Under the pieces are notes generated by a model that was not told the DNA's origin, ran no database searches, and worked only from the letters and a program-made list of their open reading frames with translations. DNA of 64,000 nucleotides from Clytia hemisphaerica (taxonomy: Eukaryota; Cnidaria; Hydrozoa; Leptothecata; Clytiidae): contig CACVBU010000028.1 in the NCBI GenBank assembly GCA_902728285.1, positions 91,750 to 155,749 of the forward strand, given 5' to 3'. Position 1 is the first letter of the stretch. Every line of letters starts with the position of its first letter. Of the stretch, positions 56,716 through 64,000 are shown one piece after another. The position numbers were made by a program, and so were the translations under genes.

Positions 56716-58989
56716 ATGGAATCCACCTCCATCCAGTCAATCAACGAACAATCAATCTGTTTCATTTGTGGAAAGAATGACCATGTCCAAACAAGAGGTC
56801 CACGTGGTATGAAACTGATTCAATATTTCTCATGCAAAACCTTCGTTGATTTGACACCGGCTGAACGTCTCAGCACACTGAAATCCAAGAATCTGTGCTT
56901 TCAATGCTTGTTCCCTGGAGCAAGTGCCAACCAAGAGAAGCATCGCGATGGTCACTGTCAACATACATTCGTTTGTCAACACACCTACCATCAATCATTT
57001 CCAATGAAGAAGAACATTCTTGTTTGTGAGAAACACAAGAATAACACACAGAACCAGGAAACACTTGAGCGGTACAAATCAAGATGTATCATCAATCAAC
57101 CAGTCCTGAATTTCTCCAAAGAGATCAAACTTTCTTTCCATGCCGATATTGAAGATAGCAACACTGATGCCATCTATATGTTCCAAAACATCCTCGTTGA
57201 CAAAAAGGTGTATAATATCTTTTATGATACTGGATGTAGTGATTTCATCAGCCGCTTCAAAGCCGTTAAACAACTCAAGACACGTGCCAAACAAGTTTAT
57301 GCTGGATCAATACAAACCAATGGTGTTGGCGATCAAGTCAGCCTATCAAGCAATGGCATCTACTCTGTCAACATACCTCTCGCAAATGGAGAAGATGCAA
57401 CCATGATTGGAGTTTGTATGGACAAGCTCACACACGACTTTCCAATGTACAAGCTCAATGGCGATGTTATCAATGACATTCACAATGGCTTCAAAGACAT
57501 TGGTGGTGATCCCAAGAAACTCCCACTGGTATCAGCGCAAGTTGGTGGAGAAGTCGATTTTATGATAGGTATACAATACATGCGTTACCATCCTAAATTC
57601 ATCTTTCAATTGCCATCAGGGCTCACTATCTTTGAGTCCCACTTCAAGAGTGCCGATGGTTCAAGAGGTGTTGTTGGTGGTCCCCATAGACTATTCAGAG
57701 AGATTAATCAACAACATCACAACATCGCTAATTTTGTCAATCAACAATTTCGACTGTTCAACTTTGGGTATCATGTCAACCCAGATGCCAAACTTCTAGG
57801 ATATCCATCTTACCAAGCTGACATCTATGTCTCAGACAAAGCAGAGGATCAAGATTTTGTCAACAAAGTTATGCTATTTGAGGCAACCGAACAACTTGGA
57901 AGTGAGCTGACATTCCGATGCACCAACTGCCGTGGCTGCCAGAAATGCAAGGATCTTCAATCAACTGACGAAACCATGAGTGTTCAGGAAGAGATTGAGC
58001 AAGATGTCATTGACCGCTCAATCACTGTCAATGTTAGTGATCGATCATCTACTGCAACACTTCCACTCATGATGGATCCTGTCACTTACCTAGCACCAAA
58101 TCATCATATTGCTTTGAAAGTGTTCAACCAACAAATGAAGCGTCTTGCCAAGTACCCCGATGACAAGGCAGATGTGCTGAAATCTGAGAAGAAACTTCAA
58201 GATCTGGGATATGTAGAATATGTAAAGAATCTTCCAAGTGATGTTCAACAACAACTGCATCAGAGTCCTATCAAGAACTTCATCCCATGGCGAGCAGTAT
58301 GGAAGGAAAATTCAATTTCTACTCCATGCCGAGTCGTGTTTGACGCCTCAATGAAAACTGACTCTGGTAAATCACTCAATGATCTACTTGCAAAGGGAAG
58401 AAACAACATGAACAAACTTGTGGAATTGTTCATCAGGTGGAGGAGTCACTACATTGGAATACATACAGATGTGGCAAAGATGTATAATTCAGTTCAATTG
58501 GACAAATCACAATGGTGCTTACAACGCTATCTCTGGCAAGATGAGTTTGATCCATACAAGCCACCCGAAGAAAAAGTTATAAAAACCCTCATTTATGGCA
58601 TCAAGTCAAGCGGAAACCAATCTGAACGAGCATTACGTGAGACAGCAAACCTCTTCAAGGAGCACCACCCAAAGGTTCATCAAATCATTAACAAAGATGT
58701 GTACGTCGATGACTGTGTGACTGGAGAGGAAACTATCGATAAGGCATTCAAACTTGCTGACGACCTTGAGCTAGTAGTCAACCATGGAGGATTCCACCTG
58801 AAAGGCTTCACATTTTCGCATCAAAGACCACAACAATCTTTGTCAAGTGATGGAGAGTCTGTATCTGTTGCTGGGATGAAATGGTTTCCAGAAGCAGATG
58901 AATCAGTATTGACAATCCTGAAATCAATTTTGCCAAAAAGTACCGTGGAAAGAAACCAAAACAAATCAAAGAAGTTCCACAAGCATTGA
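56716..58989 (+). pseudogene. BEL/Pao zinc knuckle, protease and reverse transcriptase
   Basis: This frame is shifted relative to gag near 56755. Zinc-binding Cys/His residues start at CFICGKNDH. The aspartic protease motif DTGCS is at about residue 171. RT motifs: PCRVVFDAS, HTDVAKMYNS and YVDD (about residue 662). The ORF ends at 58989 through a second frameshift near 58920, where the tail of RT passes into the next frame. Catalytic motifs are intact, but the polyprotein is not continuous. Confidence 0.85.
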
Positions 58990-61382
58990 CCCGTCGTCAA
59001 TGCATGTCAAAAGTAGCAGAGGTCTTCGATATTGCTGGCCTTGTCACCCCAATCACAGCCACACTGAAAGTTGATCTACACAAACTTGTCCTGAGGCGAA
59101 TGGAGTGGGATGACGCACTACCAGATAATCTACGAAATGTATGGATATCTCATTTTGAAATGCTTCAAGAAATCAAGACAATCAAATTCAAACGTGCTGC
59201 TGTCCCATCTTATGCTTCCAATCTAGAGATCAACACTCTAGACTTCGGAGATGCCAGTGAAAATCTCATCTGCGCTGCAATTTATGCAAGATTTAAACTG
59301 ACAAATGGAAGCTACTCATGTCAATTGGTATTTGCCAGAAGTCGCCTTGTGCCAGAAGAAATGACACAGCCTCGTGCTGAGTTATATGCAGCATTGGTCA
59401 ATACGCATGCAGGAGAAGTTGTCAGGAAATCATTTCAACACGCAACATCAGTCAAATTCACTGACTCTCAAATAGTGCTTTATTGGATCACCAAGCCAAC
59501 CATTCAACTCAAACAATGGGTGCGAAATAGAGTCAACGAGATCAAAAGACTGACATCATCATCTCAGTGGGTATACGTACAAACAAATGACATGATTGCT
59601 GATATTGGTACACGAAGATGCACATCAGTCGAAGAAGTGGACCAATCATCTGTCTGGACAACTGGCTATCCATGGATGAAGCAATCCTCAACATCCTTCC
59701 CTTCAAAGACAATGGAGGAAATAACATTAACCAACAGCCAACTGGCGGAGGTTCAAAAGGAGGTCAAACAAGAAGTAACACCATCCTGTCATCTCAATCA
59801 GAAACTTATCAATAACACCAAAGCCAGATATCGATTCTCTGGTCACTTGGTCGATCCCAACAGTCATCGGTTTTCAAAAGTTGTCCGAATTATGGCATAT
59901 GTACTTCGATTCATTAATGTACATGTGTTCAAACAGAAATCACCTAGTCCATCACTAACAGAAGATGAACTTTGTCATTCAGAAAAGTACTTCTTCCGAA
60001 AGGCAACAAAGGAAATCAAGCATTTCACAGACCGATCAAAGTACAAAAAGATATCAATGGAAAAGGATGGCATACTTATCCACATTGGACGTATATTGCC
60101 AACAGATTCAATCACTGTTCTGGGCAACTTGACAAAAACAATGAAGGATCTAAAGTCCACGACATTTTGTGTTCCCCTTGTGGAAAAGTTCTCACCGATT
60201 GCCATCAGCATTGTCAATGATATCCATTGGCATCACCCGACCGCCAAACATTCTGGGAATGAAACAACTTGGCGACATGTTCTTCAAAAAGCACTTATCA
60301 TTGATGGTAAATCATTGGTAGAGGATGTGCGATCTTTCTGTCAGCGTTGTCGTTACATAATGAAGAAACCCATCAACATTGAAATGGGTCCATTATCAAT
60401 GGACAACTTATGCATTGCACCAGCCTTTTTCATCACACAAGCCGATCTTGCTGGACCTTTTCAAGCCTTTTCTCAACATCACAAGAGAACAACTGTTAAA
60501 GTATGGCTTCTTGTGTTCTGCTGTGCGACTACAACAAGTGTCAACATCAGAGTGATGGAGGATTATGCAGCACCATCATTCATTCAAGCATTCACACGCT
60601 TTTCCTGTCAATTTGGTTATCCATCAAAATTACTAATTGACGAAGGTGGGCAATTAGTGAAGGGTTGCCAAACAATGAAGTTCGACATGACTGACATTCA
60701 GCAACAGCTACACAAGGATGTACATTTGGAATTTCAAACATGTCCTGTTGGAGGGCATAATATGCATGGGCGAGTAGAGCGAAAGATCAAGTCTGTTCGA
60801 AATTCACTCGACAAAAATTTGCAGCTCCACCGCCTGTCAATTATCCAATGGGAAACAATGGCGTCAATAATCAGCAACTCAATCAACAACATGCCAATCG
60901 CAGTCAACAACATAAAATCAGATGTTGAAATGGCTGATCTTATCACCCCTAACCGACTCCTTTTGGGCAGAAACAATGAACGAAGTCCAACAGGGAGATT
61001 AACCGCTGAAAATGATCATATCAAACTGATCCGCGACAATCAAAAGATCTTCGACTCATGGTTTGACGCCTGGCTTACAACTCATGTGCCAAGCCTCGTT
61101 GCGCGTCCCAAATGGTTCAACTCTGACACTGATATTAATATTGGTGATGTAGTTCTATTTACAAAACAGGAATCAGTTTTATCCAATACCTATCAATATG
61201 GCATGGTTGATGAAGTTGAACGTAGCCGAGATAATCAAATCCGTCGTTTAAAAATTCGATACCACAACGCAAGTGAAAATTGTAAAAGGATTACAACACG
61301 ATCAGCGCGTAGCTTGGTTGTTATCCATCGAATTGAGGAAATTGATTGGTCCAAAGAACTGAATGATTGTTTCAATAATTAA
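58990..61382 (+). pseudogene. BEL/Pao RNase H, integrase and C-terminal domain
   Basis: Open for about 798 residues from 58986. RNase H acidic motifs are LDFGDAS, AELYAA and TDSQIVLYW. The integrase zinc site has HHPTAKHSG and CQRC; the catalytic acids are in ADLAGPF, LIDEGGQL and HGRVERK. The DUF5641-type C-terminus (IGDVVLFTKQE) follows. No internal stop; it is fragmentary only because the frame does not join the RT part. Confidence 0.85.
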
Positions 61383-61424
61383 TTATGTCAATGGACTCAA
61401 TGTTTGGTGTTTACTCTCTATTTC

Positions 61425-61433
61425 GTGGGGGAG
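61425..61433 (+). promoter_or_regulatory. Polypurine tract before the 3' LTR
   Basis: GTGGGGGAG directly abuts the TGTAGCGG start of the 3' LTR, the expected primer site for plus-strand synthesis. Confidence 0.7.
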
Positions 61434-62073
61434 TGTAGCGGGCATTGCCCTAATTTTATTCAATATTATGAGAAATTACAATTTTGTTTCAATATCATAT
61501 TATCTCCATGATGACAATTTGTAGAACAGTTCATTTGTTTACATTTTCTATTATTATAGAGATAATCTTATCATATATGATTAGTTATTTTATCTCCTTA
61601 ATGTGGCCTTAAATAGTGCACACTCACACTTTTCTTCAGTTAACATCAAGTCACCACAGAGGAAGGAGCTCTCTAACTCAACTCAAATATATTTTTCATG
61701 GTCTTGTGGATCAATCATACATTCACTTGACTTATTGCTGCCAGTCACAGCATTTTATATCTGGCAAGCTGGTAGGTTTTGCTTTCCTTGTTTTTCTTTC
61801 ATGGCAGCCATTTTGTTTTTGTAGGTGTGGCCTTTTTCAGTGTTTGCTTTCATTCATTCTCATTCATGGCAGCCATCTTGTTTTTCCTTTGTTGGGCCTC
61901 TGTCTGTGCACTACTAAGTTAAGCCTTAATTTATGAGTCAACTTCAACTATTCAATTCTATATTCAAACTAGATTTGTAATGAGAGATTTATTTTATTTA
62001 TTTAGTTTGAACTTCTACGTCATAAAGATGTTCCAAACATACCAGACAATTTGCTGAGTACTTCCTCGCCACA
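61434..62073 (+). repeat. 3' LTR of BEL element, intact (640 bp)
   Basis: Starts TGTAGCGGGC, ends CTCGCCACA, followed by AAGAT. It serves as the uninterrupted reference for the split 5' LTR. The 106-residue ORF inside is a by-product present in both LTRs. Confidence 0.93.
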
Positions 62074-62261
62074 AAGATAAGATAGCAGAGTAGTGCTATG
62101 CTTTTGCTGAAAAGTGTGCCGAGGTTAGGTAGGAAATCCTACATAAGTAACGTGACATTACAATAGAATTACAGCGCGTTACAGAAGCTTTGCGGGTTTT
62201 CAAAAGCAGAACCAGAAATATTTTTTCCGATATTCAAATTTTTTTTTTGCCTGCGATACAA

Positions 62262-62575
62262 TCATGGTCGTAATATTTGAGAAAAAGGGAAATCCACCGG
62301 GAAGTTTTGAAACCACAATCGATTTGTAAGTGCTCTAAAGTAGGTTGGAAGGGTATAGTTTTAACTCTGAGTTTTAACACTAGACTTAAGACTCAAAAAG
62401 TTCAAAAATAGTCCAATAAGGCTCAGAATATAGCCTGGAAGTCTGCCAACCCCTCCCAAATTGAAATATTCGAGTTTGAGAGATAGCCCACAATCGACTT
62501 TCTCGCCAGAACTTTAAACCTTGAGTTAAAACGTTAAAAAACCGGAATTCTCATTCTATTTCGACCATGAGTGTA
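62262..62575 (+). repeat. Dispersed repeat family B, copy 2
   Basis: Colinear with 22980-23300; begins ATGGTCGTAATATTTGAGAA and includes TATAGCCTGGAAGTCTG and TTTCGACCATGA. It has small deletions relative to copy 1. Confidence 0.7.
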
Positions 62576-62788
62576 GCTTAAAGCCCGACATCTAGCCCTT
62601 TGGGCTTATAAATCTATGGGTAAACGGTGGGTGGAAAAGTAGTCTGAATCGCAGACCTCTATAGATATACTTCCTATAAGAAACTTTTTTCGCTAGAGAA
62701 TGAGCAGAACTAAAACAAAAAGTTTTTGTTGATTGATAAATTTTTCTACAAAAACTAAAATTTATCGATATTTTGAATCCGATAGCAG

Positions 62789-62946
62789 ATCGCTGTGTGA
62801 AAGTACTTAGGCGCCACCGTAAAATCATAATCAGCGCGAATTTTCATTGTGATGCAAATTTTGAAAAAGAATTTCCCGTGTTATGCCAAATTAATGTTAC
62901 GTTGAGATGTACACAGAATGAATATTCAACAGAAAACACCTTCCAG
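62789..62946 (+). CDS. Orphan candidate exon
   Basis: Open segment between GATAGCAG and the donor GTAAAAGG, about 52 residues including RRHRKIIISANFHCD and VLCQINVTLRCTQNE, with four Cys. It ends in phase 0. A possible following exon starts at 63881 after ATCATTACAG, but its frame does not join this one directly. Family unknown. Confidence 0.33.
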
Positions 62947-62949
62947 GTA

Positions 62950-64000
62950 AAAGGTGGCGTTCGGTGAATAAGCAGGGTTGTCTTTGGTTGTTGATACTAC
63001 ACAGAAGGGAAAAAACCCAAAAGCGATTGTTGGGAGATTTTCCCCCAGGAAAATGAAGGTTTTGCCGCTTTTTTAGGTAAATGAAATTGAGGGCAGCCTA
63101 GCTAGGATATTTTCTTTTCCGGAAAATTGCAAAGCCTGAAAGATGAAAAAAGAATATTTTCAAAACCCAAGAAAGTTTCAAAGCTCGTTAATTACTCGTC
63201 GCTTTTGAAAAAGTTTATAACTTCAGAGGGCGTCATATTTTGATATAATCTTTCAAAAGTGATGTCAATTCAGAATTAAATAGCTATTTTTTATTATCAT
63301 TTATCTTCTATTACTTATGCGATTGATTATTCGTAGCAAGAAACTTAAGGCAAAGTTGTAAAGCAGGTAAAGCAGGCGAAAGGGTAAAACTATGTGAAAA
63401 ATTTCTGTCTACTGACAATATATTTAAATTTCCAGCACTTAACAAACACTTAGGCATAACTTAAGGCTAAAAATTGCGTAACATTAAATACTGAGATAAT
63501 TGATTCTCAAAAGTAATTTCAATTCAATTCAAACTAAATATGATATTTCTTGTAAGTTTGGATGATTGTCGCTTCTGTTTCCAGCAGGTTTGGCGTCGTT
63601 GAAAAGATATCGAAGAGAATACTGATCATATTATCACTGACTTAAGCAATAGACAATTTGTCAATTTGAAGCATGATTCTGGCAGTCTTATTTATTAAGC
63701 GTTGAAACATCACAGTTATATTTCAAATAAAATCCACCAGCATCACCATCAATATGATTAACATTGCATGAACATAAGTGCTTATTACAATCGAAAAAAA
63801 AACTTTCTAGATTGATTGGGCCTTTTTGTCGGTGAAGATTTCATTTATTTTAAGTTAATTTTTAGTCCATATCATTACAGGAGGGAAAAAATTGACGGCC
63901 ATCCAAAAAGTGCCTGCACCTTCGTATACATCGAGCTTTGCTAATAGATTCTCGTTGCCCTCCACATGCTTCACCTCATCGCATTATCCAAGGAAACAAT
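62950..64000. other. Right edge; one possible exon start
   Basis: AT-rich, mostly featureless. After the acceptor ending at 63880 one frame reads KIDGHPKSACTFVYIELC and stops at 63944; another stays open to the window end. Neither is confirmed. Confidence 0.3.

Larger units (their letters stand above)
51341..62073 (+). mobile_element. BEL/Pao LTR retrotransposon with nested insertion
   Basis: LTRs begin TGTAGCGGGC and end CTCGCCACA. A 5-bp target duplication AAGAT lies at 51336-51340 and 62074-62078. Order: gag-like, CCHC/protease, RT, RNase H, integrase, the BEL/Pao order; no envelope-like ORF. The internal region has a 27-bp minisatellite before gag. The 5' LTR is split by a 2653-bp insertion. 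Coding frames are interrupted by a stop and frameshifts, so as assembled it is not autonomous. Confidence 0.93.

Noticed and set aside
61603-61936. 106- and 73-residue ORFs, identical to ones at 54181-54514
   Set aside because: They lie within the two LTRs and are duplicated with them; no protein-like features.

Overview
The window is AT-rich animal DNA with small exons, long introns full of transposon debris, and canonical GT-AG splice sites. The genes (an FGF-type ligand, an ER-type peroxiredoxin, a class A GPCR) and the mobile elements (BEL/Pao, a 2A-bearing LINE, a Penelope-like RT, many MITEs) point to an invertebrate metazoan. A cnidarian or similar early-branching animal is plausible but not proven. 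I assembled the exon models by eye from reading frame and splice-site phase; there is no transcript support.

Layout. 39-3659 (+): a six-exon, 295-residue secreted FGF-like protein. 3.8-15.1 kb: mostly non-coding, with several fold-back elements and one orphan candidate exon (11590-11769, -). 15174-16373 (+): a single-coding-exon class A GPCR of 399 residues. 17.5-23.3 kb: dispersed repeats, including the first copy of a 2.1-2.7 kb repeat (20172-22318, called family A here), plus weak candidate exons. 23584-25887 (-): a four-exon, 334-residue secreted protein of unknown family with a GPI-like tail. 28.6-32.6 kb (+): a damaged LINE whose N-terminal ORF carries a 2A-like motif, with a MITE inserted in its RT region. 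33524-44639 (-): PRDX4, nine exons, 246 residues; its introns hold a Penelope-like RT fragment and several MITEs. 45.2-50.2 kb: a MULE-like element with a 9-bp target duplication, then a CACTG-ended element enclosing an array of about eleven 124-bp tandem units. 51341-62073 (+): a BEL/Pao retrotransposon with both LTRs, a 5-bp target duplication (AAGAT), and a second family-A copy inside its 5' LTR. That inserted copy itself carries a LINE 3' end and a MITE. 62.1-64 kb: repeats and one or two candidate exons.

The host genes show no obvious shared pathway. FGF, the GPCR and the GPI-like protein would act at the cell surface or outside the cell; PRDX4 acts in the ER lumen. The most informative feature is the transposon stratigraphy. 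Two family-A copies and two LTRs give direct filled-versus-empty site comparisons, which order the insertions: BEL first, then the family-A copy into its 5' LTR.
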